Part shown: in pieces, positions 8,323 to 17,561 of the stretch
Numbering within the stretch: position 1 is the first letter of the stretch
How the letters are laid out: every line of letters begins with the position of its first letter
From: Sphingomonas oryzagri
GTDB lineage: Bacteria > Pseudomonadota > Alphaproteobacteria > Sphingomonadales > Sphingomonadaceae
Reading direction: 5' to 3'
DNA: 64,000 nt
Assembly (NCBI RefSeq): GCF_029906645.1
Contig: NZ_JARYGZ010000001.1
Location: forward strand, 1,545,208-1,609,207
Program-made: the position numbers and the translations under genes
Notes under the pieces: model-generated
What the model was told of the DNA's origin: nothing
The model's input: only the letters and a program-made list of their open reading frames with translations
Database searches by the model: none

Positions 8323-8804
8323 CGGGCGAACGGTCTCTTCGACATATGGAAAGGCGCCCGGAGCCTGAGGCCCGGACGACAAGCGCCGCCCTCTAGCGCG
8401 TGTGGGGGTCGGAGGCAATGGAGGTGCGCGCCACGCCACGTACAGACGCCGCGTGCAGGATTTGCGGACACAGCTCCGCCCTCGAAATGTGCGAGGGACG
8501 GCCGGTGGTCTCGCGATCGCCTTCGCCTCGCGAGGGGGTGGCTATCGCAGGGACGGCGCGCATTCGGCCGTGTGCGTCGCCGGGCAGGCTTGGGCGGGCG
8601 TGGCGGGGAAGTTCGCTCAGGGAACCGCGCCGGTCACGACGGCCCCGGTGGGAGGGATAAAAACCACCGAACCGTCCCTCCGGGCGCCGTGGCGCATCGC
8701 CACCGCCCGAAGAGATGCACCGCGCGTTGATCAGGAGCGCGACACTTGCCGTAGTGATTAACCCAACTGGTTATAAATGTCAAGCTGCTGCCCACTCCGG
8801 CGCA
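8323..8804. other. 482-bp region upstream of secG with no convincing gene
   Basis: Short frames exist on both strands but lack good starts, ribosome-binding sites or recognisable domains. The region holds a hairpin (GGAGGGA at 8651-8657 with TCCCTCC at 8675-8681). It also holds an AT-rich stretch around 8745-8785, where TTGCCG followed about 20 bases later by TTATAA could be promoter elements. It must contain the secG promoter. No tRNA, 6S, tmRNA or RNase P motif was recognised. A small RNA or an unrecognised small protein remains possible. Confidence 0.4.
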
Positions 8805-9077
8805 TCATTCGCCCTGAACGGCGCGGTGAAACCGTCCTTCGATGACGTCGATCTTCTGCTGAATGAACTGATCATGCTCCGGAGTCAGCGTGCCTCCATC
8901 CGCCGCCTGCAGCTTCTGCGCCTGCGAACGGAGCGCGATCATCTGCTTCTTATAGTCTCGAAAATCGGCGTTGGCGGCGGGCCGGTAGGTGTCGGGCTGA
9001 TATGTCGCGCCCGGAGGATCGGCCCGTCCGGCCGCAACCGACATCGCCGCAGTGATCATGACGAGCAGATTTGTCAT
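8805..9077 (-). CDS. Small secreted protein, hypothetical
   Basis: A 90-residue product. Residues 1-19 look like a signal peptide (M-T-N-L-L-V-M-I-T-A-A-M-S-V-A-A-G-R-A) with cleavage after about A19. The mature part is polar and charged, with a helix-forming second half rich in Gln, Lys and Glu. It belongs to no family that I recognise. It lies between tpiA and secG, where many relatives have these two genes adjacent, so it may be a lineage-specific insertion. Lower local GC at its 5' side (9080-9200) is visible. Confidence 0.55.
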   Translation of the reverse strand: MTNLLVMITAAMSVAAGRADPPGATYQPDTYRPAANADFRDYKKQMIALRSQAQKLQAADGGTLTPEHDQFIQQKIDVIEGRFHRAVQGE

Positions 9078-9242
9078 CTCGCAATCGACCCCATCTTTTC
9101 GCGCGATCGGATCCGACCACGCGACGCCGAACGACAGATAAGTCCGTACATGGAACTAATATTCCGTCAGTCCAGTTGCAAGCGAACCGCCGCTTTTTAC
9201 GGAATGCCGAGCGCCGCGCTCGCCCCGCAGGGAGGCTCCGCC

Positions 9243-9983
9243 CTACACCGCTGCCGCCTCGATGATCGGCACGAACGCCGCCGCCGTCAGGCTCGCGCCG
9301 CCGATCAGGCCGCCGTCGACGTTGGCGACCGCCAGCAGGTCGGCCGCGTTGGCGCCGGTCATCGATCCGCCGTAGAGGATGCGCACGGCCCCGGCGCGCT
9401 CGCGGCCGAGCAGATCTTCCAGCATGGCGCGGATCATCGCGTGCATCGCGCCGACATCTTCCATCGTCGGCGTGCGGCCGGTGCCGATCGCCCAGCGCGG
9501 CTCGTAGGCGACGACCAGCACGTCCCCGCCCGCGACCGGCAGCGATCCGCTGAGCTGCGCGGAGACGCGCGCCTTCGCCTCGCCGGCGTCGCGCTCCGCC
9601 TCCGTTTCGCCGACGCAGACGATGGCGGTCAGCCCGGACGCGATCACCGCCTCCGCCTTGGCCTTCACCTGCGCATCGGTCTCGCCCTGCGCCGCGCGAC
9701 GTTCGCTATGGCCGACGATAACGATCCTGGCGCCGGCCTCCACCAGCATCCCGGCGGAAATGCATCCGGTGAACGCGCCCTTCTCGCCAGCGTGGCAATC
9801 CTGCCCGCCGATCGGCAGCGCGGGCGTGCGTGCGGCGGCACGCTCGATCAGCGTGAAGGGCGGGCAGATCGCGACATCGACCTCCGGCGCGGCCTCGGCG
9901 GCGGCGGCGATTCCGTCCAGCTCCGAGAGCGATTCCCGGCTGCCGTTCATCTTCCAATTGCCCACGATCAGCCGCTTGCGCAT
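9243..9983 (-). CDS. tpiA: Triosephosphate isomerase
   Basis: Interconverts dihydroxyacetone phosphate and glyceraldehyde 3-phosphate in glycolysis and gluconeogenesis. The ATG at 9983 gives 246 residues beginning M-R-K-R-L-I-V-G-N-W-K-M-N-G, the normal start with the substrate-binding N-W-K-M-N. Catalytic segments are visible: G-H-S-E-R-R, the general-base glutamate in A-Y-E-P-R-W-A-I-G-T-G, and Y-G-G-S-M near the end. The C-terminus is normal. A TGTCC/GGACA palindrome lies 17-32 bases upstream of the start. It is transcribed away from the divergent ppiD. Confidence 0.96.
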   Translation of the reverse strand: MRKRLIVGNWKMNGSRESLSELDGIAAAAEAAPEVDVAICPPFTLIERAAARTPALPIGGQDCHAGEKGAFTGCISAGMLVEAGARIVIVGHSERRAAQGETDAQVKAKAEAVIASGLTAIVCVGETEAERDAGEAKARVSAQLSGSLPVAGGDVLVVAYEPRWAIGTGRTPTMEDVGAMHAMIRAMLEDLLGRERAGAVRILYGGSMTGANAADLLAVANVDGGLIGGASLTAAAFVPIIEAAAV

Positions 9984-9999
9984 CAACGTCCCCCGAAAA

Positions 10000-10015
10000 T
10001 GTCCTGTATCGGACA
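10000..10015. promoter_or_regulatory. TGTCC-N6-GGACA inverted repeat upstream of tpiA
   Basis: A symmetric 5-bp inverted repeat sits between the divergent tpiA and ppiD genes. On the tpiA side, TTGTCC within it could double as a -35 element. The binding factor is unknown. Confidence 0.3.
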
Positions 10016-10140
10016 AAAGCCGATAGCGAGCGACGCGCGGCAGCGCCAGCCTCGCCGCCCGCTTCAACTTGTCGAGGGCGTCCGGCCGCTCTAGGGGAGG
10101 CAGGCTCAAGGCTTCGGCTCATTCAGTTTCGGGAACCCCC

Positions 10141-12090
10141 ATGCTCTCCATCTTCCGCAACAACCCCAAGCTCGTGGTGGTGATCTTCTCGCTCGTCGCG
10201 CTGGCCTTCATCGCGACCGGGGTGATCACGCATGAGATGCCGGGCATGGGGGGCAGCAGCAGCGGTTCGAGCGCGGGCGCAATCGCCACCATCGGCGACG
10301 CGACCGTGACGCCGGAGGATCTCGAACAGCAGGTGCGCAACCGCTACCAGCAGGCCAGCCAGCAGCAGCCGGGCCTCGACATGGCGAGCTTCATGGCGGC
10401 GGGCGCCTACGATGCGATCGTCGACCAGTCGATCGGCGCGACGGCGCTGGAGCAATATGCCCGCAAGATCGGCCTCGTCGCCAGCGACAAGCAGATCGAC
10501 GGCCAGATCGCGGGCATCCCCGCCTTCCGCGGGCCGGACGGCAAGTTCAGCCAGGCCGCCTATGAGGCCGCGCTCCAGCAGCAGCGCCTCACCGACAAGG
10601 CGGTGCGCAGCGACATCGCCGGCACCATCCTGCGCCAGATGGTCTACCTGCCCGCCACCGGCGCGATGACGCTGCCGGACGGTCTGGTGAAGCCCTATGC
10701 CAACCTGATCATGGAAACCCGCGCGGGCGAGATCGGCTTCGTGCCGGTCGCCGCGATCCAGGGTGGCGCTGCGCCGACCGACGCGGAACTGCAGGGTTTC
10801 TACAAGAGCCACATCGCCGCCTACACCACGCCCGAGAAGCGCGTGCTGCGCTACGCCATGATGGGCCGCGATCAGGTGGCGGCGAAGGCGATCCCCACCG
10901 ACGCCGAGATCCGCAAGCTCTACGATTCCACCCCCGACAAGTACGCCGCACGCGAAACCCGCGATCTGGCGCAGGTGGTGCTGCCGGACGAGGCCAAGGC
11001 GAAGGCGTTCAAGGCGTCAGTCGCCGGCGGCAAGAGCTTCGCCGAGGCCGCGCAGGCCGCCGGCTTCAACGCTGCCGACACCGCGATCGGCGTCAAGACG
11101 CAGGCCCAGCTCGCCCAGCAGGTCGGCGCGGCCGTCGCCACCGCCGCCTTCGCGGCGCCCGACGGCGGCGTCTCCGATCCGGTGAAGTCGGATTTCGGCT
11201 GGGTCGTGGTGAAGGTGAACAAGGTCAACCACGTCGCCGCCACCACCTTCGACGCGGCCAAGGCGCAGATCGCCGCCGATCTCGTCAAGTCCAAGCAGGA
11301 CAAGGCGCTCGCCGATCTCGTCGCCAAGGTGCAGGACGCGATCGACAACGGCCAGGGCTTCGCCGACGTCACCAAGAACAATGGCCTCGCCATCGTCGAG
11401 ACGCCGGCGCTCACCGCCGGCGGCATCGCGCCCGACCAGCCCGCTTTCAAGCCCTCGGCCGATGTGCAGCCGCTGATCGCGCCGGGCTTTAAGACCAACC
11501 CGGACGATCCCGCCTCGGTGCAGACCGTTCTGCCCAACGAGCGCTACGCGCTGCTCGCTGTCGGCCATGTCACGCCCGCCGCTCCGATCCCGTTCGCGCA
11601 GGTGAAGGCCCGCGTCGCGGCCGATTTCACCGCGTCGCGCGCCAACGATCAGGCCAAGGCGATCGCCACCGCGATCCAGGCGAAGGTGAAGGCCGGCACC
11701 AGCATGGCCGATGCCTTCAAGGCGGCGCCGGTGAAGCTCCCCGCGGTCAACGCGACGCAGGGCCGCCGGATGGATCTCGCCCGCCTGCAGGGCAATGTGC
11801 CGCCGCCGCTCGCCGCTTTGTTCCGCACCACGGTCGGCTCCGCGCAGATCGTCGCCGCACCGGGCGGCCAGGGCTGGTACGTCGTCCACGTCAGCAAGGT
11901 GACGCCGGCCGACGACAAGGCGCTCGCGCCCGCCACCCAGGCCTCGCGCGGCGACCTGCTGCAGGCGGCCAACGACGAATATCTGGAGCAGCTCGCCGGT
12001 TCGGCCAAGATCGCGGTCGGTACCAAGCGTGACGACGCCGCCATCATGGCGCTGCGCCTGAAGCTGCTCGGCGCGACGCCGGCCCAGTGA
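10141..12090 (+). CDS. ppiD: Peptidyl-prolyl isomerase PpiD-type periplasmic chaperone
   Basis: The start at 10141 (M-L-S-I-F-R-N-N-P-K) gives 649 residues with the PpiD layout. There is a short cytoplasmic N-terminus, one membrane anchor at about residues 11-29, a SurA-like N-terminal chaperone region (about 45-190), a parvulin-type domain (about 240-365) and a long C-terminal helical part. PpiD works at the SecYEG exit, helping newly exported proteins. The parvulin domain looks degenerate, as is common in the family, so chaperone rather than isomerase activity is likely. Its stop overlaps the GTG of trpE, which links an envelope chaperone to the tryptophan genes. Confidence 0.9.
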   Translation: MLSIFRNNPKLVVVIFSLVALAFIATGVITHEMPGMGGSSSGSSAGAIATIGDATVTPEDLEQQVRNRYQQASQQQPGLDMASFMAAGAYDAIVDQSIGATALEQYARKIGLVASDKQIDGQIAGIPAFRGPDGKFSQAAYEAALQQQRLTDKAVRSDIAGTILRQMVYLPATGAMTLPDGLVKPYANLIMETRAGEIGFVPVAAIQGGAAPTDAELQGFYKSHIAAYTTPEKRVLRYAMMGRDQVAAKAIPTDAEIRKLYDSTPDKYAARETRDLAQVVLPDEAKAKAFKASVAGGKSFAEAAQAAGFNAADTAIGVKTQAQLAQQVGAAVATAAFAAPDGGVSDPVKSDFGWVVVKVNKVNHVAATTFDAAKAQIAADLVKSKQDKALADLVAKVQDAIDNGQGFADVTKNNGLAIVETPALTAGGIAPDQPAFKPSADVQPLIAPGFKTNPDDPASVQTVLPNERYALLAVGHVTPAAPIPFAQVKARVAADFTASRANDQAKAIATAIQAKVKAGTSMADAFKAAPVKLPAVNATQGRRMDLARLQGNVPPPLAALFRTTVGSAQIVAAPGGQGWYVVHVSKVTPADDKALAPATQASRGDLLQAANDEYLEQLAGSAKIAVGTKRDDAAIMALRLKLLGATPAQ

Positions 12091-13619
12091 ACCGAACGCC
12101 AGTGAATCCAAGGGGCGTGAGCGATAGCGCCGCCGATCGGCGCGCCGCCGAGGCGCTGGCCTCCGGTCGCCCGGCGCTCGTCTGGCGGCGGCAGATCGCC
12201 GACACCGAGACGCCGGTTTCCGCCGCGCTCAAGCTGATCGAGCCGGGTCGCGGCGACTATCTGCTCGAATCGGTCGAGGGCGGGCGCACGCGTGGCCGCC
12301 ACTCGATGATCGGGCTGGCGCCGGACCTCGTGTTCCGCGCGCACGGCCGCGACGCCGCGATCAATCCGCACTGGCTGACCGACCGCGAGGCGTTCGGCCC
12401 GTGCGAGGGCGACAGCCTCGCGGCGCTGCGCGCGCTGGTCGGGCGGTGTCGGATGGACGTGCCTGAGGGTCTGCCCAAGGCGCTCGCCTGCCTCGTCGGC
12501 TATTTCGCCTACGAGACGGTCGGACTGGTCGAGGATCTGCCCCGCCCCGCCCCCAATCCGCTCGACCTGCCCGACATGCTGTTCGTGCGGCCGAGCCTGA
12601 TCCTGCTGTTCGATCGCCTGACCGACGAACTCTTCTGGGTCGCCCCGGTGTGGCCTGATGCGGGCGGCACCGTCGGGCAGGCGGTGGAGCGGATCGAGGC
12701 GGCGCAGGCGCGGCTGGCGCAGGCGGTGCCGGCCTCCTCCCGCCTCGCTGCCGTGCCCCAGGATGGCGGCCTGACGCCCAATCTCCCGGCCGGCCGCTAT
12801 GGCGAGATGGTCGCCACCGCGAAGGAGTATATCGCCGCCGGGGACATCTTCCAGGTGGTGCTGGCGCAGCGCTTCACGCGCCCCTTCCCGCTGCCGCCCT
12901 TCGATCTCTACCGGGCGCTCAGGCGGGTGAACCCCTCGCCCTTCCTCTATTTCCTCGATCTGCCGGGCTTCGCGCTGATCGGCTCCAGCCCCGAAATCCT
13001 CGTCCGCGCCCGCGACGGCGAGGTCACGATCCGCCCGATCGCCGGCACCCGTCCCCGTGGCAGGACCGACGCCGAGGACGCCGCGCGCCGCGAGGAGCTG
13101 CTCGCCGATCCCAAGGAGCGCGCCGAGCATCTGATGCTGCTCGATCTCGGCCGCAACGATGTCGGCCGGGTGGCGGCGGCGGGTACGGTGACGGTGACCG
13201 AGAGCTATACGGTCGAACTCTACAGCCACGTCATGCACATCGTCTCGAACGTGACGGGCCGGCTCGACCCGAAGAAGGATGCGATCGACGCGCTGCTCGG
13301 CGGTTTCCCGGCGGGCACCGTCTCGGGCGCGCCCAAGGTCCGCGCCTGCGAGATCATCGCCGAGCTGGAGCCGGAGACGCGCGGCGCCTATGCCGGCGGC
13401 GTCGGCTATTTCTCGCCCGACGGATCGATGGACAGCTGCATCGTACTGCGCACGGCGGTGGTGAAGGACGGCGTGATGCACGTCCAGGCTGGCGCCGGCA
13501 TCGTCGCGGACAGCGATCCCGCTTCCGAACAGCGCGAATGCGAGGCCAAGGCCGGCGCCCTCCTCGCCGCCGCGCGGGAGGCGGAGGCACGGGCGGCGGA
13601 CGCGGGATTTGGACAGTAA
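12087..13619 (+). CDS. trpE: Anthranilate synthase component I
   Basis: The 510-residue product makes anthranilate from chorismate with TrpG. The GTG start at 12087 overlaps the ppiD stop as GTGA. The N-terminal domain carries the Trp feedback-site stretch Y-L-L-E-S-V-E-G-G (about 53-61). The C-terminal chorismate-binding domain has P-I-A-G-T-R-P-R-G, L-L-D-L-G-R-N-D-V-G-R and F-P-A-G-T-V-S-G-A-P-K-V-R-A. Retention of L-L-E-S suggests feedback inhibition by tryptophan. trpG is not directly adjacent: a chemotaxis receptor gene of 1.4 kb separates them. Confidence 0.96.
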   Translation: MNRTPVNPRGVSDSAADRRAAEALASGRPALVWRRQIADTETPVSAALKLIEPGRGDYLLESVEGGRTRGRHSMIGLAPDLVFRAHGRDAAINPHWLTDREAFGPCEGDSLAALRALVGRCRMDVPEGLPKALACLVGYFAYETVGLVEDLPRPAPNPLDLPDMLFVRPSLILLFDRLTDELFWVAPVWPDAGGTVGQAVERIEAAQARLAQAVPASSRLAAVPQDGGLTPNLPAGRYGEMVATAKEYIAAGDIFQVVLAQRFTRPFPLPPFDLYRALRRVNPSPFLYFLDLPGFALIGSSPEILVRARDGEVTIRPIAGTRPRGRTDAEDAARREELLADPKERAEHLMLLDLGRNDVGRVAAAGTVTVTESYTVELYSHVMHIVSNVTGRLDPKKDAIDALLGGFPAGTVSGAPKVRACEIIAELEPETRGAYAGGVGYFSPDGSMDSCIVLRTAVVKDGVMHVQAGAGIVADSDPASEQRECEAKAGALLAAAREAEARAADAGFGQ

Positions 13620-13647
13620 CTCGTCCCGCCGCAAACCGGGCTCAAAC

Positions 13648-13662
13648 TTAACCATCCTTTAG
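13648..13662 (+). promoter_or_regulatory. Candidate CtrA site (TTAA-N7-TTAG) before the chemotaxis receptor gene
   Basis: TTAACCAT begins a TTAA-N7-TTAG pair, one base from the canonical alphaproteobacterial CtrA motif. A further TAACCAT follows at 13666-13672. It lies 26 bases upstream of the receptor ATG. CtrA commonly controls motility genes in this class, so the match fits the downstream gene. This is inference from motif and context only. Confidence 0.45.
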
Positions 13663-13687
13663 TCGTAACCATCGCAGAACCGGCGCC

Positions 13688-15088
13688 ATGTTCATGGACA
13701 GTGGCCCGACCCAACTCGCGAACACCGTGCGCCGGGCGGCCAAGCTGTCCGGCGACCTCGGTATCCGCACGCTCGATCTGCAGGCGAACATCGCCGCGCT
13801 CGCCGAGCGGGTGACCGAACAGGCCGCGACGGTCGAGCGGATCGGCCTCGATACCGATCGGCTGGAGCGCGACCAGCAGGCCGTCGGCCTCGCCGCGCGC
13901 GAAGCCAAGGAGAAGGCATCGGCCGCCACCACGGTGATCGACGCATCGACCCGCCGCCTGTCCGCCGCCAACGCCAACGTCGTCGAACTGATCGATCAGG
14001 TCAGCCAGATCCACGCCGGCCTCGGCAGCTTCAACGCCGCGCTGGCGTCGGTCGCGCAGGTGACGGAGGCGATCAGCCGCATCACCAGCCAGGTCAACCT
14101 CCTCGCCCTCAACGCCACGATCGAGGCGGCGCGCGCGGGCGATGCCGGCCGCGGCTTCGCGGTGGTTGCGCAGGAGGTGAAGAAGCTCGCGCTGGAAACG
14201 GCATCGGCCACGCAGAAGATCGACCAGGCGGTGAAAGGCCTGACCAATGAGGCCGACGTGATGCTCCATCGCATCGAGAGCGGCGTCGACAAGGCGCGCG
14301 CCGCGCACACCGGCACCCGCCAGATCGAGGCGATGACCGCCGAGGTTGGCGGGCTGATGATGGGCCTCAGCGACAATGCCGACGCGGTCGCGCGATCGAT
14401 GGAATCGGTGGTCGGCGCGGTTTCGGGCGTGCGCCACGGCATCGATGCGCTGGGCGACACCAGCAGCGAGAACGCGACCGATCTCAACCAGCTCAGCAAG
14501 CTGCTGAGCAGCGTGTCGGACGACACCAACGTGCTGCTCCAGTATATCGCCGAGAGCGACGTCGATATTCCCGATTCGCCCTACATCCGCTTCGCCACCG
14601 GCATGGCGGCCGACATCTCGGCCAGGATCGAAGGCGCGATCGCTGATGGCCAGGTGACGCTGGCGGAGGTGATGAGCGAGGATTACCGGCCGATCGCAGC
14701 CAGCTATCCGCAGAAATACAATCATCCGGTGGTGCCGTTCGTGGTGCCGGCCGCGCGCCCGCATCAGGAAGCGGCGCGTGCGCTGCCCGGTTTCTTCGGC
14801 CTCTCCGTATCGGATCGCAACGCGTTCGGCGCGGTCGCCATGCCGGAACGGTCGATGCCCGAACGCGCCGATCGGGCGTGGAACGAGGAATATAGCCGCC
14901 ACCAGCAGATGTTCACCGACGAGACGACGCGTCGGCAGTGCAAGACGACCCAGCCCTTCCTGATCAAGGCCTATCGCCGGCCCGTGGCATCGGGCGGGGT
15001 GATCCTGCTCAAGCAGGTGATCGCCTCCATCCATGTCGACGGCCGACACTGGGGCATCCTCCAGCTCGCCTATCAGGATCAGGGCTGA
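13688..15088 (+). CDS. Soluble methyl-accepting chemotaxis protein
   Basis: The 466-residue product has no signal peptide or membrane span, so it is a cytoplasmic receptor. A long coiled coil (about 10-300) contains the hairpin tip that binds CheA/Che[18 protein letters not shown] with the following [11 protein letters not shown] (about residues 137-165). The C-terminal 130 residues, with [14 protein letters not shown] and I-H-V-D-G-R-H-W-G, match a sensing domain seen at the end of many soluble proteobacterial receptors. The ligand is unknown. It sits between trpE and trpG, has its own CtrA-like site and ends at a terminator, so it is probably a separate transcription unit. Confidence 0.9.
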   Translation: MFMDSGPTQLANTVRRAAKLSGDLGIRTLDLQANIAALAERVTEQAATVERIGLDTDRLERDQQAVGLAAREAKEKASAATTVIDASTRRLSAANANVVELIDQVSQIHAGLGSFNAALASVAQVTEAISRITSQVNLLALNATIEAARAGDAGRGFAVVAQEVKKLALETASATQKIDQAVKGLTNEADVMLHRIESGVDKARAAHTGTRQIEAMTAEVGGLMMGLSDNADAVARSMESVVGAVSGVRHGIDALGDTSSENATDLNQLSKLLSSVSDDTNVLLQYIAESDVDIPDSPYIRFATGMAADISARIEGAIADGQVTLAEVMSEDYRPIAASYPQKYNHPVVPFVVPAARPHQEAARALPGFFGLSVSDRNAFGAVAMPERSMPERADRAWNEEYSRHQQMFTDETTRRQCKTTQPFLIKAYRRPVASGGVILLKQVIASIHVDGRHWGILQLAYQDQG

Positions 15089-15096
15089 CCTCTTCC

Positions 15097-15126
15097 CCTC
15101 TCCGAGCTTTGCTCCGAGAGGATTTT
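15097..15126 (+). terminator. Terminator after the chemotaxis receptor gene
   Basis: An 11-bp stem with one C-C mismatch (CCTCTCCGAGC / GCTCCGAGAGG) and a TTT loop is followed by ATTTTAG. It would stop transcription before trpG. Confidence 0.7.
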
Positions 15127-15166
15127 AGTTTCTTGCACCGACGCCCCACCGCGCTAAGTCGCGATC

Positions 15167-15766
15167 ATGATCCTCGTGCTCGACAATTACGACAGCTTCA
15201 CCTGGAACCTGGTTCATTACCTCCAGGAGCTCGGCGCCGCCGTCGAGGTGGTACGCAACGACGCGATCGGCGTCGGCCAGGCGATGTCGAGCGGGGCGGA
15301 GGCCTTCCTCATCTCGCCCGGCCCCTGCACCCCCAACGAAGCCGGGATCAGCCTCGATCTGGTCGCCGCCTGCGCGGAGGCCGGCAGGCCGCTGCTGGGC
15401 GTCTGCCTCGGCCACCAGGCGATCGGGCAGAGCTTCGGCGGCACCGTGGCCCGCGCGCGCCAGCTGATGCACGGCAAGACCAGCCGCGTCGTCCATGACG
15501 GCACCGGGTTGTTCGAGGGTCTGCCCTCGCCCTTCACCGCGACGCGCTACCACTCGCTGATCGTCGAGGAGGGCGATCTTCCGTCCGCGCTGATCGTCAA
15601 TGCGCGCAGCGAGGACGGCACGATCATGGGCTTCCGCCACGAAAGCCTGCCGATCCACGGCGTGCAGTTCCACCCGGAGAGCATCGCGACCGAGCATGGC
15701 CATGCCATGCTGGCCAATTTCATGCGGTTGGCCGGCATATCGGTGACGGAGCGTGAAGTCGCATGA
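15167..15766 (+). CDS. trpG: Anthranilate / aminodeoxychorismate synthase glutamine amidotransferase subunit
   Basis: The 199-residue class I glutamine amidotransferase supplies ammonia to TrpE. It shows the start [14 protein letters not shown], the oxyanion segment I-S-P-G-P-C-T-P, the nucleophile in G-V-C-L-G-H-Q and the catalytic H-P-E in Q-F-H-P-E-S-I. In organisms with one copy it also serves p-aminobenzoate synthesis, which cannot be decided here. Its end overlaps the trpD start as ATGA. As a terminator separates it from the upstream receptor gene, a promoter in 15127-15166 is implied. Confidence 0.95.
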   Translation: MILVLDNYDSFTWNLVHYLQELGAAVEVVRNDAIGVGQAMSSGAEAFLISPGPCTPNEAGISLDLVAACAEAGRPLLGVCLGHQAIGQSFGGTVARARQLMHGKTSRVVHDGTGLFEGLPSPFTATRYHSLIVEEGDLPSALIVNARSEDGTIMGFRHESLPIHGVQFHPESIATEHGHAMLANFMRLAGISVTEREVA

Positions 15767-16770
15767 GCATCGTCGCGCTGCTCCCCGATCCCGCCACCCC
15801 GCTCGAGTTCGAGACTGCCGAGGCCGCCTTCGCCGACATCCTCGACGGCCGGGTGCCGGAAGAGGCGATCGCCGCCTTCCTCACCGGCCTGACGATGCGC
15901 GACGAGACCGCCACCGAGATCGCCGCCGCCGCCCGCGCGCTGCGCGAGCGCATGGTCGAAGTGACGGCCCCGGCCGGGGCGATCGACGTCTGCGGCACCG
16001 GCGGCGACGGCGCGCACAGCCTCAACATCTCGACCGCCGTCTCGATCGTGGTGGCGGCCGCCGGCGTGCCCGTGGCCAAGCACGGCAACCGCGCCGCCTC
16101 CTCCAAGGCGGGCGCCGCCGACACGCTGGAGGCGCTGGGCCTGAACCTCGATCGTGCCGCAGCGACCGCGCAGGAGTCCCTGGAAGAACTGGGTTTGTGC
16201 TTCCTCTTCGCGCAGACCCATCATCCCGCGCTCGGCCGGCTGGCGAAGGTGCGCAAGGCGATCGGGCGGCGGACGATATTCAACATCGTCGGCCCGCTCT
16301 GCAATCCGGCGCGCGTCACCCGCCAGTTGATGGGCGTTGCGCGCACCGACTATCTCGGCACCGTCGCGCGCGCGCTCGATCTGCTCGGCACCGAGAGCGC
16401 GATGATCGTGGCCGGTGACGAGGGACTGGACGAGCTTTCGATCGCGGGCGGCAGCCGCATCATCCGCTTGGGCGACTGCGGTGGCCCCGATCTTTGGCGC
16501 GAGGAGCATGTCGTGCCCGGCGATGTCGGCGTCGAGCCGCACCCGCTCACCGCGATCCGGGGTGGCGACGCCGCTTACAACGCCGCGGCGCTGGCGCGAC
16601 TTCTCCAGGGCGAAACCGGGCCGTATCGCGATGCGGTGCTGCTCAACGCGTCCGCCGCGCTGATCGTCGCGGGCCGCACCACCGATTGGCAGGAGGGTGC
16701 CGACATCGCCGGTGCCGCGATCGACGACGGATCGGCCGAAGCCCTGCTCCAGCGCTGGATCGCCTTCTGA
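15763..16770 (+). CDS. trpD: Anthranilate phosphoribosyltransferase
   Basis: The 335-residue enzyme joins anthranilate to PRPP, the second committed step of tryptophan synthesis. It has the PRPP-binding C-G-T-G-G-D-G (about 75-81), K-H-G-N-R-A-A-S-S near residue 105, and a normal C-terminal alpha/beta domain. It overlaps trpG by ATGA and trpC by TGATG, giving a tightly coupled trpG-trpD-trpC block. Confidence 0.96.
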   Translation: MSIVALLPDPATPLEFETAEAAFADILDGRVPEEAIAAFLTGLTMRDETATEIAAAARALRERMVEVTAPAGAIDVCGTGGDGAHSLNISTAVSIVVAAAGVPVAKHGNRAASSKAGAADTLEALGLNLDRAAATAQESLEELGLCFLFAQTHHPALGRLAKVRKAIGRRTIFNIVGPLCNPARVTRQLMGVARTDYLGTVARALDLLGTESAMIVAGDEGLDELSIAGGSRIIRLGDCGGPDLWREEHVVPGDVGVEPHPLTAIRGGDAAYNAAALARLLQGETGPYRDAVLLNASAALIVAGRTTDWQEGADIAGAAIDDGSAEALLQRWIAF

Positions 16771-17561
16771 TGGGAACCGTGCTCGACAAGATCCTAGACA
16801 CCACGCGCGCCGAAGTGGCGCGCCGCAAGGCCGAAGCCCCGCTCTCCGCGATCGAGGCGACCGCGCGCGCCCAGCAGGCTCCGCGTGGCTTCGCGGCGGC
16901 GCTGTCGCGCAAGGCCGAAACCGGCCATGCACTGATCGCAGAGATCAAGAAAGCATCGCCTTCCAAGGGGCTGATCCGGGCCGATTTCGATCCGCCCGCC
17001 CACGCTCGCGATTACGAGACCGGTGGCGCTGCCTGCCTCTCGGTACTCACCGACAAGCCCTTCTTCCAGGGCGACGAGGCGTATCTGGTCGCAGCGCGCG
17101 CGGCCTGCGCGCTGCCGGCGATCCGCAAGGATTTCATGGTCGATCCCTGGCAGGTCGCCGAGGCGCGCGCGATCGGCGCGGACGCGATCCTGATCATCGT
17201 CGCCGCGCTCGACGACGGCGCGATGGCCGAGATCGAGGCTGCCGCGATCGACCACGGCATGGACGCGCTGGTGGAAATCCATGACGAGGCCGAGCTGGAG
17301 CGCGCGCTCCGCCTCCGCTCGCGGTTGATCGGCGTCAACAATCGCGACCTGCGCGACTTCTCGGTCGATCTCGGACGGACCGAATCCCTTGCGAAACTCA
17401 TGCCGCAAGGCACGCAAATTGTTGCCGAAAGTGGCCTCACGGCCAAGGCGGATCTCGATCGGCTGGCGGCGGCGGGCGTCCACCGCTTCCTCGTCGGGGA
17501 GACGCTGATGCGGCAGGCCGACGTCGCTCTCGCGACGCGCGCATTGCTGACCGGGGCATGA
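16770..17561 (+). CDS. trpC: Indole-3-glycerol phosphate synthase
   Basis: The 263-residue TIM-barrel enzyme closes the indole ring. Start at ATG 16770 ([10 protein letters not shown]), inside the TGATG junction with trpD. Signature segments are [11 protein letters not shown] (catalytic Lys), [15 protein letters not shown] and V-A-E-S-G-L. It is a stand-alone enzyme, not fused to TrpF as in enterobacteria. The final pathway genes trpF, trpB and trpA are not in the window. It overlaps moaC by ATGA, so Trp and molybdopterin genes share a transcript. Confidence 0.96.
   Translation: MGTVLDKILDTTRAEVARRKAEAPLSAIEATARAQQAPRGFAAALSRKAETGHALIAEIKKASPSKGLIRADFDPPAHARDYETGGAACLSVLTDKPFFQGDEAYLVAARAACALPAIRKDFMVDPWQVAEARAIGADAILIIVAALDDGAMAEIEAAAIDHGMDALVEIHDEAELERALRLRSRLIGVNNRDLRDFSVDLGRTESLAKLMPQGTQIVAESGLTAKADLDRLAAAGVHRFLVGETLMRQADVALATRALLTGA

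Noticed and set aside
6143-8368. 741-codon frame antisense to pyrG and secG
   Set aside because: Composition typical of antisense GC-rich frames and it spans two clear genes and a terminator.
8402-8761. 119-codon plus-strand ORF in the secG upstream gap
   Set aside because: No ribosome-binding site, no recognisable domain, Arg/Gly-rich random-like composition; left as part of a gene-free region.
8400-8770. Possible tmRNA, RNase P RNA or tRNA in the secG upstream gap
   Set aside because: No T-loop GTTCRANNC, no RNase P or tmRNA signature sequence could be found by eye on either strand.
11649-13655. 668-codon frame antisense to ppiD and trpE
   Set aside because: Shadow frame; opposite strand encodes conserved motifs of TrpE.
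13406-15049. 547-codon frame antisense to the chemotaxis receptor
   Set aside because: No conserved motif; the receptor hairpin tip on the other strand is unmistakable.
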